This document shows, one piece after another, positions 43,739 to 54,924 of a stretch of DNA of 61,230 bases. The notes beneath the pieces were generated by a model. It saw only the letters and a program-made list of their open reading frames with translations, was not told the DNA's origin and did no database searches. The stretch comes from Nemertoderma westbladi (lineage: Eukaryota; Xenacoelomorpha; Nemertodermatida; Nemertodermatidae), in assembly GCA_032718475.1 (NCBI GenBank), contig JAUCBJ010005963.1:1-61230 (forward strand), given 5' to 3'. Position 1 is the first letter of the stretch; the number at the start of each line of letters is the position of its first letter. The position numbers and the translations under genes are program-made.

Positions 43739-45014
43739 ACGAGAAAGGCATTTCCTAAAGGAAATGCAACCACGAAGCTAAGGAAAATTAAACAAACGGC
43801 CACACTTTGGTTCGTTGCTTATAGCCTAGTTTAGTAGCAATTGCCAATAATTTACGTCTATTCCCATGGAAACTAGAGTTCTCTGGAACTGTGGGTTTTA
43901 CCTTTGAAAAAAGATTCAGTCCAGATTGTGGTTCAGATTATAACACATATACCGAGTTTCAGAAAATATTGTAGTTTATGTCCAAATTACCGATTTTCTA
44001 TCAAAATGCATCTGTTTGCAGTGGTTGTCATGGAAACTGAAAAATATAATAATGTAATTCGGATGCAGAATAAGTCATATAGTGGGGGTAGGTCTTGGTC
44101 CCAAGTCATAATACTATTAACTTGTGCTTCAAATTATCATTTTATAAATAGTAACATCTGTTTAGTCTTGTTGCTATGGTAACTGTACTTTCTAATTAAC
44201 CTCAAACGGCTTGGATGGATATGGAAATTATAGATGAGTTACAAAACCCCAAGTTTATATATATTACAGTTTTGCTAGAAATAGAGTTATCAATATAGAC
44301 TTGAATGATATAGAGTTTAATAAACTACAGTTACCATGGTAACTAAATTTCTGGAATGATTTAAGTTTCACTAAAAGTTCCAACTAGTGGTGCAGATAAC
44401 ACATACCCAGTTTTGTAAAATTTTATCGCGAAGTCTATGTCCAAATGAATAATTTTTGTATAAAAACATCTGTTTTCGGCTGTTGTCATGGTAACTGAAA
44501 AATAGAACAATGTAATTCGGATGCAGAATAAGTTATATAGTGGGGGTAGGGGTTGGTCTCAAGTCATAACACCTTGCCCTTAGGCCTCAAATTATCATTT
44601 TATAAATTTTAACATCTGTTTATCCCGGTTGCCAACGTAACTGGATTTTCTATTTAGCCTCAATCGGATCTGCTATGGACCTTATAGTTGTGTTGCAAAA
44701 CCCCAAGTTTAAATCTATTATAGTTTTCCTACAAATAGAGTTATAAATATTGACTTGAAATACATAGACTTTTTTTGAAGTCCGTTGCCATGGAAACCAG
44801 ATTTTTCCTGGATATGAGACCCGGCCCAAAAGATGCGCCTCGCCGAGTAGTATATACATGCAAAATTTCAGGGTACTTTTAAAGGCTAGTTTTTTCGCCT
44901 ATCAAAAAACCCCAAATCTGCCTCACACAAGTAAAATAGCCCACTATGAATAGACCATCTCAGCTAAGGAAAATCTTTCTTAGCGAAAGTAGTTGATTTT
45001 CCTTAGCTTCGTGG
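43739..45014 (+). mobile_element. Full-length HINE-like copy (1276 bp)
   Basis: 5' end ACGAGAAAGGC after AATAAGTCAT, 3' end CTTCGTGG. Shares variants (AAAATATAATAATG, GGATGGATATGG) with the copies ending at 53611 and 59301. LINE-A starts directly after it. Confidence 0.85.
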
Positions 45015-45020
45015 ACCTTC

Positions 45021-45058
45021 CTGACCTGACCTCAGGTCAGGTCAGGTATTCTAGGTCA
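45021..45058 (+). promoter_or_regulatory. AGGTCA-rich hairpin at the LINE-A 5' end
   Basis: CTGACCTGACCT, one base, then AGGTCAGGTCAG is a near-perfect palindrome, followed by another AGGTCA at 45053-45058. AGGTCA is the nuclear-receptor half-site. Here it forms everted and direct repeats at the position where non-LTR elements keep their internal promoter. Its use as such is inference. Confidence 0.4.
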
Positions 45059-45451
45059 TTGATCAAGAAAACTTGCCACCTCCATGCAGCATAAAGGAGG
45101 TGCCACCTGTAGCTGCATAGACCCTCTTACTAGGGCAAATCTGGTCCTGTAACTAGGACCCCCTTCGTTCTGGGATAAGGACGCCCTTGGTCCTAGATTA
45201 AGGACCCATATACTTGGCTGCAGGGGTATATGGCCTGACCAGGCAGATGGTGATCTACCAATGGCTGGTCAGGAGCAGAGTGTTCTCATGTCCACTCTGA
45301 GAGCACTTCACTGCGACCTGCACCTGGCAGCAAGGGTACAGGGCATGACCCAGCAGATGAGCTGCAACAGCCAATGGTGGGTCATGGGCGCCAGAGTAGA
45401 TATGGGTGATGGGCCTCATATCTGACTCCATTGCGACACCCACCCTGTGGA

Positions 45452-48400
45452 ATGGCAAACCAGGGTGTGGTATTTGCCCCGAGAGCTGACTCGGCAAAAA
45501 AGCACCCCCCAACCCCCACTATGGATTACATTAGCAATGCGGAGGTCTGGCCACTAGATGCCAGTGGAATTACCGGACACAATCGGCCTCACAGGCGTCA
45601 GTTAACTCCTGACCGGCTGCCTGTCTCACCCCCTACTGGAGAGAGAGCAGCCAACAATTCTTTGAGTCCCTTTCCTGATGACCTTTCTGGCCCAAACCCT
45701 GGGTCACCAGGAAGGCCAGATTGTGATGGGGAGAGGGATTCTGGAGTTGGAGGCTACTCTCATGTTCCACCCCGACCAACAAAGCCATTGGTGAATCTGA
45801 GGCAAGTCACAAGACTAGCCTCAGTAAACACCCTAACACTCGGGTCCCCAATGCAACAAGGTGAGCTGACTGCCTTGGTAGATAAGCTTTCTCTTAGCGC
45901 AGTGGGTGTTCAAGTGCACCGAATGCAGACTGGACAGACTGATGAGGTTCTGATTAAGGACATGGGGGGTGGTTGGCGACTCGCCCTCGCGTCAGCAGAT
46001 GATAGTGGCAATGGTGGAATTGGTCTATTGATGAATCCAACTGCACATGCAGCATTGGACAAAATAGACCAAATCTCTAACCGCATCATCCGTTGCCACT
46101 TCTCATGTTCTGGAAGACTGGCTAAGAAGTTTCCTAAGGTGGTTCTGATTGTGTGCTACTCTCCAACTAGTGTTGCCCCTGTAGAGGAGGTGGAAAATTT
46201 CTACCACAATCTACAAGCAGCTACTGATGGAGTGGATCAGCATGCATTCTTAACATTCCTGGGAGACTTTAATGCAAGTCTGCATCAATCACCTACATCG
46301 CCCTGGGTCTATAGCAATAGTGTTAACCGAAATTCTGTCCATCTTCAGGATTTTATCTCTGGAAATGGATTGTTTTCGGCTGGAACCCAGTTCAAGAAGC
46401 GAACTGGAAAGCTATGGACTCATAGTGGACCCAGTGGTCACAAGTCCCAGATAGACCATATTCTGTTTCGTAGGAAATACAGGAGCTCTATACAAGACTG
46501 TAATGCATTTACACTTCGACCATTCTCCAGTGATCACCGCCTTATTGTGGCCAAGGTAAGACTTAGTCTGCGTGCTAGCAGAACAACGAAATCTGCCTTG
46601 CCGCGGCATGACTGGTCCTCTCTGTTGCAACAGCCAAGTGTGAGATCCAGCTTCACACTACAGCTGAGCAACAGGTATGAGGCTCTTGCCTCTGAGGCGG
46701 CAGATCACTGTGAGGGCTATACTGCCTTTACAGAAGCAGTTAAGTTAGCAGCTGCAGAAACAGTTCCTGTATACCCTCAAAACAGGAAAAGGGCCCCCTG
46801 GACTGATAACAAAATTCAGAAGTGCCGAAATGACCTTCATAAGGCGCAGAAAGAGTCCCGACTCAAACAGACTACAGCGGCCAAGAATGCAGTTAAGGCT
46901 GCATCTAGGTCCCTGAACAGGCAGTACTCTGCTAATCTACAGGAGCTAATAAACCAACAGGTTGATGCCATCAATGATGCTGACGACAGCAGGCAATCAT
47001 CCCAGGCATGGAAATCGATCAATCTGCTTACTGGGCGGAAAAGCCAACCAACCACCAAGGTTAAGGCTGAATCACCAGCCGATCGCCTCAATGGTTGGAA
47101 AGCCCACTTTGAAAAGCTCCTCAATAATGACAGGGTATTGCCTGATAATTTTATAGAAGTAAAAGTGTCTGAGTCTGTACTCCCAGATATTCCCATTGGC
47201 GATATCTCCTTTGCAGAAGTGAAGGCTGCTGCAAAGAGCATTAAAACCAATCGTGCCAGTGGAGTAGATGGTGTTCCCCCTGAGGTCTTTAAAATACCTG
47301 AGTGTTTAAAGCTCATCTATCCCATCATAGTAGACATGTACCGAACAACAAGAGTCCCACAAGAAATGAAAACAAATAAGTTGGTGCCAGTTCCCAAAAA
47401 GGGCAACCTAACACTCTATGGTTCTTTTCGGGGAATCTCATTGATCTCGATTGCTGCAAAGCTATACAATAGGATTCTATTAAATCGCATCAGGGATCCC
47501 ATTGAGAGACTGCTCCGTGGAAATCAGAATGGGTTCCGTAAAGGTCGTGGGACCATGGAGCCCATTTTGGCACTTAGAAGGATAATTGAAGAGTTATCAA
47601 AAAAGAAAGACAGGCATCTGGCTGTTATCTTTGTTGACTTCTTCAAGGCCTTTGATTCAGTCTCTCGCTCACGTATGTTCAGCATACTTTCATTATATGG
47701 GATTCCTGATGAAATTATTGCAGCAATCAGATCAGTATACGATGGTTCGACCACATTTGTGTCTACTGTTGACGGTGACACAGAACCATTTGAAGTGTTA
47801 TGGGGCGTCCTCCAAGGAGACACACTTGCACCATTCTTGTTCATTATTGTGGTTGACTATGTTCTACGCATGTCCTTAGATCATTATAATGATGATGGGG
47901 TGATGATAACTACACCTACTGGCTCCAGAAGTCGAGGAAATCCTGCCAAGTACCTAACTGATCTAGACTTTGCTGATGACTTAGGAGTACTATCAGAATC
48001 ATTAGAGGGAGCCCAACGGCTCCTCAGCTCATTAGAACATGCTGCTTCTAGTGTTGGTCTTTTTATTAACTCCAGAAAGACCAAAATTCTGACAGTTAAC
48101 TTTGAAAGTCCTCAGCAAGTCTCTGATCGGATGAGCATAAGCTCAAAGGACGGTATGCTTGAGCATGTGGACGACTTCTGTTACCTGGGATCATGGATCC
48201 GGAAGTCAGGTGAGGACCTTCGAATACGTAAGGGAAAGGCATGGGCAGCCTTGAATAGGCTTTCCAGGATTTGGAAGTCACCGAGAATTAATCGGAAACT
48301 TAAGGTCCGATTATTTAGAGCAGCAGTAGTTCCAGTACTCCTCTACGGGAGTCCATGCTGGGCTCTAACTGCTGAGGACACCAAATCTCTGGATGGCACA

Positions 48401-48748
48401 TTCACAAGAATGCTACGCCGGGTTCATTGTGTCAAGTACAATGCACACATCTCCAACCAGACACTATATAACATTGGAGGTGTCTCATTGGTTCCCCCAA
48501 GCTTGACACTAGAACAAAATCGCCTCCGCTTTGCAGGACATTGCTTTCGCCGTGAGGACCAGCCAGTGCATAATCTTGTACTTTGGCAGCCTCATGGAGT
48601 GAATAAGCATGGTGGACAGCCCATGACTTTCTTGAGACGCATCTTAAAGGACACTGGCCTTAAAGATGCGGATGATCTAGCAAATGTCATGGGTGATAGG
48701 GAGTTGTGGCGGTGCAATTTTGTTGACAAGCCAGCACAGCATTCTTAA
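45452..48748 (+). CDS. LINE-A polyprotein: APE endonuclease and reverse transcriptase
   Basis: First ATG at 45452 gives 1098 aa without interruption. The N-terminal ~110 residues are Pro-rich and low in complexity. Endonuclease blocks: GGIGLLMNPTAH (~190), LIVCYSPTSV (~230), FLGDFNASL at 46256-46282, QIDHILFRRK and FSSDHRLIVAK. The usual first Asn/Glu motifs are weak (VGVQVHRMQTG region), so nicking activity is uncertain. RT blocks: KTNRASGVDGVPPEV, QNGFRKGRGT, FVDFFKAFDSVSR (motif A), GVLQGDTLAPFLF (motif B) and DLDFADDLGVLS (motif C, FADD at 47969-47980). C terminus: YLGSWIRKSGE, LLYGSPCWALT and AGHCFRREDQPVHNLVLW. The FADD/GVLQGD signature separates it from CR1 (YADD/GVPQGS). Clade not assigned with certainty. 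Potentially coding-competent. Confidence 0.9.
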   Translation: MANQGVVFAPRADSAKKHPPTPTMDYISNAEVWPLDASGITGHNRPHRRQLTPDRLPVSPPTGERAANNSLSPFPDDLSGPNPGSPGRPDCDGERDSGVGGYSHVPPRPTKPLVNLRQVTRLASVNTLTLGSPMQQGELTALVDKLSLSAVGVQVHRMQTGQTDEVLIKDMGGGWRLALASADDSGNGGIGLLMNPTAHAALDKIDQISNRIIRCHFSCSGRLAKKFPKVVLIVCYSPTSVAPVEEVENFYHNLQAATDGVDQHAFLTFLGDFNASLHQSPTSPWVYSNSVNRNSVHLQDFISGNGLFSAGTQFKKRTGKLWTHSGPSGHKSQIDHILFRRKYRSSIQDCNAFTLRPFSSDHRLIVAKVRLSLRASRTTKSALPRHDWSSLLQQPSVRSSFTLQLSNRYEALASEAADHCEGYTAFTEAVKLAAAETVPVYPQNRKRAPWTDNKIQKCRNDLHKAQKESRLKQTTAAKNAVKAASRSLNRQYSANLQELINQQVDAINDADDSRQSSQAWKSINLLTGRKSQPTTKVKAESPADRLNGWKAHFEKLLNNDRVLPDNFIEVKVSESVLPDIPIGDISFAEVKAAAKSIKTNRASGVDGVPPEVFKIPECLKLIYPIIVDMYRTTRVPQEMKTNKLVPVPKKGNLTLYGSFRGISLISIAAKLYNRILLNRIRDPIERLLRGNQNGFRKGRGTMEPILALRRIIEELSKKKDRHLAVIFVDFFKAFDSVSRSRMFSILSLYGIPDEIIAAIRSVYDGSTTFVSTVDGDTEPFEVLWGVLQGDTLAPFLFIIVVDYVLRMSLDHYNDDGVMITTPTGSRSRGNPAKYLTDLDFADDLGVLSESLEGAQRLLSSLEHAASSVGLFINSRKTKILTVNFESPQQVSDRMSISSKDGMLEHVDDFCYLGSWIRKSGEDLRIRKGKAWAALNRLSRIWKSPRINRKLKVRLFRAAVVPVLLYGSPCWALTAEDTKSLDGTFTRMLRRVHCVKYNAHISNQTLYNIGGVSLVPPSLTLEQNRLRFAGHCFRREDQPVHNLVLWQPHGVNKHGGQPMTFLRRILKDTGLKDADDLANVMGDRELWRCNFVDKPAQHS

Positions 48749-50028
48749 AAATGCAGCTGCAATGCAGCATGCCGATCATAGTAGTAGCTTTAACTTTGAA
48801 AAAAAATTCAGTACAGATTGTGGTTCAGATAACACATACCAAGTTTCAGAAAATATTGTAGTTTATGTCCAAATTACCGATTTTCTATCAAAATGCATCT
48901 GTTTGCAGTGGTTGTCATGGAAACTGAAAAATTGAACAATGTAATTCGGATGCAGAATAAGTCATATAATGGGGGTAGGGGTTAGTCCCAAGTCATAATA
49001 CTATTAAATTGTGCTTCAAATTATCATTTTATAAATTTTAACATCTGTTTAGACTTGTTGCTATGGTAACTGTATTTTCTAATTAACCTCAAACGGCTTG
49101 GATATGGTTCTTATAGATGAGTTGCAAAACCCCAAGTTTATATATATTACAGTTTTGCTACAAATAGAGTTATCAATATAGATTTGAATGATATAGAGTT
49201 TAATAAACTGCAGTTACCATGGTAACTAAATTTCTGGAATAATTTAAGTTTCACTAAAAGTTCCAACTAGTGGTCCAGATAACACACACCCAGTTTTGTA
49301 AAATTTTATCGTGAAGTCTATGTCCAAATGAATAAGTTTTGAATAAAAACATATGTTTTCAGCGGTTGTCATGGTAACTGCAAAATTAAACAATGAAATT
49401 CGGACGCAGAATAAGTTATATAGTGGGGGTAGGGGTTGGTCCCAAATCATAACACCTTGCCCTTAGGCCTCAAATTAACATTTTATAAATTTTAACATCT
49501 GTTTATCCCGGTTGCCAAGATAACTGGATTTTCTATTTAGCCTCAATCGGATCTGCTATGGACCTTATAGTTGTGTTGCGAAACCCCAAGTTTATATCTA
49601 TTATAGTTTTCCTACAAATAGAGTTATAAATATTGACTTGAAATACATAGACTTTTTTTGAAGTCCGTTGCCATGGAAACCAGATTTTTCCTGGATATGA
49701 GACCCGGCCCAAAAGATGCGCCTCGTCGAGTAGTATATACATGCAAAATTTCAGGGTACTTTTAAAGGCTAGTTTTTTCACCTATCAAAAAACCCCAAAT
49801 CTGCCCCACACAAGTAAAATAGCCCACTATGAATAGACCATCTCAGCTAAGGAAAATCTTTCTTAGCGAAAGTAGTTGATTTTCCTTAGCTTCGTGGAAC
49901 TTCTATTCCCATGGAAACTAGAGTTCTCTGGAACTGTTGCTTTAACCTTTGAAAAAAAACTCAGTACAGATTGTGGTTCAGATAACACATACTGAGTTTC
50001 AGAAAATATTGTAGTTTATGTCCAAATT

Positions 50029-51297
50029 ACTAGAAAGGCATTTCCTAAAGGAAATGCAACCACGAAGCTAAGGAAAATTAAACAAAGGGCCATAATTTGG
50101 TTTGTTGCTTAGCCTAGTTTAGTAGCATTTGCCAATAAATAACTTATATTCCCATGGAAACTAGAATTCTCTGGAACTGTTGGTTTTACCTTTGAAAAAA
50201 GATTCAGTCCAGATTGTGGTTCAGATAACACATACCAAGTTTCAGAAAATATTGTAGTTTATGTCCAAATTACCGATTTTCTATCATAATGCATCTGTTT
50301 GCAGTGGTTGTCATGGAAACTGAAAAATAGAACAATGTAATTCGGATGCAGAATAAGTCATATAATGGGGGTAGGTCTTGGTCCCAAGTCATAATACTAT
50401 TAACTTGTGTTTCAAATTATCATTTTAGAAATTTTAACATCTGTTTAGTCTTGTTGCTATGGTAATTGGATTGTGTAATTAACCTCGAATGGATTGTATA
50501 TGGACCTTACAGATGACTTGCAAAACCCCAAATTTATATTTATTACATTATTTTGCTGCAAATAGAGTATTGAATTTAGACTTGAATGATATCGACTTTA
50601 ATAAACTCCAGTTACCATGGTAACAAGATATTTATGGAATGTTTTAGGTTTTACTAAAAGTTTCAACTAGTGGTCCAGATAACACATATCCAATTTCGTA
50701 AAATTTTATCGCGAAGTCTATGTCCAAATGAATAAGTTTTGTATAAAAACATCTGTTTCCAGCGGTTGTCATGGTAACTGCAAAATTAAACAATGAAATT
50801 CGGACGCAGAATAAGTCATATAGTGGGGGTAGGGGTTGGTCCCAAGACATAACACATTAACCTTAGGCTTCAAATTAACATTTTATAAATTTTAACATCT
50901 GTTTAGCCCGGTTGCCAAGGTACCTGGAATTTCTATTTAACCTCAATCGGCTCTGCTATGGACCTTATAGTTGAGTTGAGAAATCCCAAGTTTATATGTA
51001 TTATAGTTTTCCTACAAATAGAGTTATAAATATTGACTTGAAATACATAGACTTTTTTCTAAGTCCGTTGCCATGGAAACCAGATTTTTGCTGGATATGA
51101 GACCCATCCCACACGACGCGCCTTGATGAGTTGTATATACATGCAAAATTTCAGGGTACTTTTAAAGGCTAGTTTTTTCACCTATCAAAAAACACTAAAT
51201 CTGCTCCATACAAGTAAAACAGCCCACTATGAATAGACCATCTCAGCTAAGGAAAATCTTTCTTAGCGAAAGTAGTTGATTTTCCTTAGCTTCGTGG
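50029..51297 (+). mobile_element. HINE-like copy (1269 bp), first unit of a head-to-tail dimer
   Basis: Inserted after GTCCAAATT. Its terminal GG is followed with no gap by the 5' AC of the next copy at 51298. Part of the dimer described in the findings. Confidence 0.9.
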
Positions 51298-52585
51298 ACT
51301 AGAAAGGCATTTCCTAAAGGAAATGCAACCATGAAGCTAAGGAAAATTAAACAAAGGGCCACACTTTGGTTCGTTGCTTAGCCTAGTCTAGTAGCATTTG
51401 CCAATAATTAGCTTCTATTTCCATGGAAACTAGAGTTCTCTGGAACTGTTGGTTCATCCTTTGAAAAAAGATTCAGTCCAGATTGTGGTTCAGATAACAC
51501 ATATACCGAGTTTCAGAAAATATTGTACTTTATGTCCAAAATACCGATTTTCTATCAAAATGCATCTGTTTGCAGTGGTTGTCAAGGAAACTGAAAAATA
51601 GAACAATGTGATTCGGATGCAGAATAACTCATATAGTGGGGGTAGGTGTTGGTCCCAAGTCATATTACTATTAACTTGTGCTTCAAATTATTATTTTATA
51701 AATTTTGACATCTGTTTAGTCTTGTTGCTATGGTAACTGGATTGCGTAATTAACCTCGAACGGCTTGTATATAGCTATTATAGATGTGTTGCAAAACCCC
51801 AAGTTTATATATATTACATTATTTTGTTACAAATAGAGTATTGAATTTCGACTTGAATGATATAGACTTTAATAAACTCCAGTCACCACCATGGTAACTA
51901 GATATTTCTGGAATGTTTTGAGTTTCACTAAAAGTTCCAACTAGTGTTCCAGTCCAGATAACACATACCCAGTTTCATAAAATTTTATCGCGAACTCTAT
52001 GTCCAAATGAGTAATTTTTGCATAAAAACATCTGTTTTCAGCGGTTGTCATGGTAACTGCAAAATAGAACAATGAAATTCGGACGCAGAATAAGTTATAT
52101 AGTGGGGGTAGGGGTTGGTCCCAATTCATAACACCTTAACCTTAGGCTTCAAATTAACATTTTATAAATGTTAACATCTGTTTAGCCCGGTTGCCAAGGC
52201 AACTGGATTTTATATTTAACCTCAATCGGCTCTGCTATGGACCTTATAGTTGAGTTGAGAAACCCTAAGTTTATATCTATTATAGTTTTCCTATAAATAG
52301 AGTTATAAATATTGACTTGAAATACATAGACTTTTTTCTAAGTCCGTTGCCATGGAAACCAGATTTTTCCTGGATATGAGACCCATCCCACACGACGCGC
52401 CTTGATCGCCTCGACGAGTAGTACATACATGCAAAATTTCAGGGTACTTTTAAAGGCTAGTTTTTTCCGAGATAAAAAAGGACTAAATCTGCCCCATACA
52501 AGTAAAATAGCCCACTATGAATAGACCATCTCAGCTAAGGAAAATCTTTCTTAGCGAAATTAGTTGATTTTCCTTAACTTCGTGG
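51298..52585 (+). mobile_element. HINE-like copy (1288 bp), second unit of the dimer
   Basis: Directly abuts the previous unit and ends at 52585. Host resumes as ACCGATTTTCTATC. The two units differ at many sites, so they are not a simple local duplication of one copy. Confidence 0.9.
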
Positions 52586-53655
52586 ACCGATTTTCTATCA
52601 AAATGCATCTGTTTGCAGTGGTTGTCATGGAAACTGAAAAATATAATAATGTAATTCGGATGCAGAATAAGTCATATAGTGGGGGTAGGTCTTGGTCCCA
52701 AGTCATAATACTATTAACTTGTGCTTCAAATTATCATTTTATAAATAGTAACATCTGTTTAGTCTTGTTGCTATGGTAACTGTACTTTCTAATTAACCTC
52801 AAACGGCTTGGATGGATATGGAAATTATAGATGAGTTAAAAAACCCCAAGTTTATATATATTACAGTTTTGCTACAAATAGAGTTATCAATATAGACTTG
52901 AATGATATAGAGTTTAATAAACTACAGTTACCATGGTAACTAAATTTCTGGAATGATTTAAGTTTCACTAAAAGTTCCAACTAGTGGTGCAGATAACACA
53001 TACCCAGTTTTGTAAAATTTTATCGCGAAGTCTATGTCCAAATGAATAATTTTTGTATAAAAACATCTGTTTTCGGCGGTTGTCATGGTAACTGAAAAAT
53101 AGAACAATGTAATTCGGATGCAGAATAAGTTATATAGTGGGGGTAGGGGTTGGTCTCAAGTCATAACACCTTGCCCTTAGGCCTCAAATTAACATTTTAT
53201 AAATTTTAACATCTGTTTATCCCGGTTGCCAAGGTAACTGGATTTTCTATTTAGCCTCAATCGGATCTGCTATGGACCTTATAGTTGTGTTGCAAAACTC
53301 CAAGTTTAAATCTATTATAGTTTTCCTACAAATAGAGTTATAAATATTGACTTGAAATACATAGACTTTTTTTGAAGTCCGTTGCCATGGAAACCAGATT
53401 TTTCCTGGATATGAGACACGGCCCAAAAGATGCGCCTCGACGAGTAGTATATACATGCAAAATTTCAGGGTACTTTTAAAGGCTAGTTTTTTCCGGAATC
53501 AAAAAACCCCAAATCTGCCTCACACAAGTAAAATAGCCCACTATGAATAGACCATCTCAGCTAAGGAAAATCTTTCTTAGCAAAAGTAGTTGATTTTCCT
53601 TAGCTTTGTGGACTGAAATATGGAATTGGAATCCATTACTGGTATTCCATTTTAT

Positions 53656-54924
53656 ACGAGAAAGGCATTTCCTAAAGGAAATGCAACCACGAAGCTAAGG
53701 AAAATTAAACAAACGGCCACACTTTGGTTCGTTGCTTAGCCTCGTTAAGTAGCAATTGTCAATAATTAACTTCTATTCCCATGGAAACTAGAGTTCTCTG
53801 GAACTGTTGCTTTAACCTTTGAAAAAAAATTCAGTACAGATTGTGGTTCAGATAACACATATACTGAGTTTCAGAAAATATTGTAGTTTATGTCCAAATT
53901 ACCGATTTTCTATCAAAATGCATCTGTTTGCAGTGGTTGTCATGGAAACTGGAAAATAGAACAATGTAATTCGGATGCAGAATAAGTCATATAGTGGGGG
54001 TAGGGGTTAGTCCCAAGTCATAATACTATTAACTTGTGCTTCAAATTATCATTTTATAAATTTTAACATCTGTTTAGACTTGTTGCTATGGTAACTGTAT
54101 TTTCTAATTAACCTCAAACGGCTTGGATATGGATCTTATAGATGAGTTGCAAAACCCCAAGTTTATATATATTACAGTTTTGCTACAAATAGAGTTATCA
54201 ATATAGATTTGAATGATATAGAGTTTAATAAACTACACAGTTACCATGGTAACTAAATTTCTGGAATAATTTAAGTTTCACTAAAAGTTCCAACTAGTGG
54301 TCCAGATAACACATACCCAGTTTTGTAAAATTTTATCGTGAAGTCTAGGTCCAAATGAATAAGTTTTGAATAAAAACATCTGTTTTCAGCGGTTGTCATG
54401 GTAACTGAAAAATAGAACAATGTAATTCAGATGCAGAATACGTTATATAGTGGGGGTAGGGGTTGGTCCCAAGTCATAACACCTTGCCCTTAGGCCTCAA
54501 ATTAACATTTTATAAATTTTAACATCTGTTTATCCCGGTTGCCAAGGTAACTGGATTTTCTATTTAGCCTCAATCGGATCTGCTATGGACCTTATAGTTG
54601 TGTTGCGAAACCCCAAGTTTATAACTATTATAGTTTTCCTACAAATAGAGTTATAAATATTGACTTGAAATACATAGACTTTTTTTGAAGTCCGTTGCCA
54701 TGGAAACCAGATTTTTCCTGGATATGAGACCCGGCCCAAAAGATGCGCCTCGTCGAGTAGTATATACATGCAAAATTTCAGGGTACTTTTAAAGGTTAGT
54801 TTTTTCACCTATCAAAAAACCCCAAATCTGCCTCACACAAGTAAAATAGCCCACTATGAATAGACCATCTCAGCTAAGGAAAATCTTTCTTAGCGAAAGT
54901 AGTTGATTTTCCTTAGCTTCGTGG
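53656..54924 (+). mobile_element. HINE-like copy (1269 bp), near-identical to the one at 38326
   Basis: Preceded by a 44-bp unique spacer (53612-53655) separating it from the upstream 3' end. Six X-box-like palindromes lie at 53936, 54082, 54240, 54392, 54538 and 54694. It shares all private variants noticed in 38326-39594. Confidence 0.9.
53936..54707 (+). promoter_or_regulatory. Six RFX X-box-like palindromes in one element (representative copy)
   Basis: GTTGTCATGGAAAC at 53936, GTTGCTATGGTAAC at 54082, GTTACCATGGTAAC at 54240, GTTGTCATGGTAAC at 54392, GTTGCCAAGGTAAC at 54538 and GTTGCCATGGAAAC at 54694. The third and fifth match the RFX X-box consensus GTNRCC-N(0-3)-RGYAAC fully; the others deviate at one or two positions. 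Spacing is 146-158 bp. A seventh, degenerate site (TTCCCATGGAAACT) lies near 53776. Binding is not shown by sequence alone. Confidence 0.55.

Larger units (their letters stand above)
37827..45014 (+). repeat. Nested array of ~1.27-kb Helitron2/Helentron-like (HINE) elements, part 1
   Basis: Six 3' ends (CTTAGCTTCGTGG at 38263, 39594, 40482, 42032, 43659, 45014) and six 5' ends (AC(G/T)AGAAAGGCATTTCC at 38326, 40768, 42064, 42176, 42344, 43739), all on the + strand. Each full unit has a 5' hairpin GCATTTCCTAAAGGAAATGC and a 19-bp inverted repeat, CCACGAAGCTAAGGAAAAT, inset 31 bp from the 5' end and exactly terminal at the 3' end. A 14-bp-stem subterminal hairpin lies at the 3' end (AGCTAAGGAAAATC ... 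GATTTTCCTTAGCT). The core is built of ~152-bp repeats, period three (~456 bp). Known: absent target duplication, asymmetric inverted repeats, 3' hairpin and central tandem repeats define non-autonomous Helentrons such as DINE-1, and fit molluscan pearl elements. No transposase is encoded. Confidence 0.8.
45015..48780 (+). mobile_element. Full-length LINE-A non-LTR retrotransposon
   Basis: Starts just after the terminal GG of an array element and ends GCAGCATGCCGAT plus a short CATAGTAGTA tail, the same 3' end as the fragment at 9812. The 5' leader (45015-45451) opens with a 12-bp-stem hairpin. One long frame follows. The copy is the reference for the fragments at 1, 4906, 8966 and 19185. Confidence 0.9.

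Noticed and set aside
46837-47316. 159-codon reverse-strand frame inside LINE-A
   Set aside because: It is antisense to the intact polyprotein with its RT motifs; a shadow frame.
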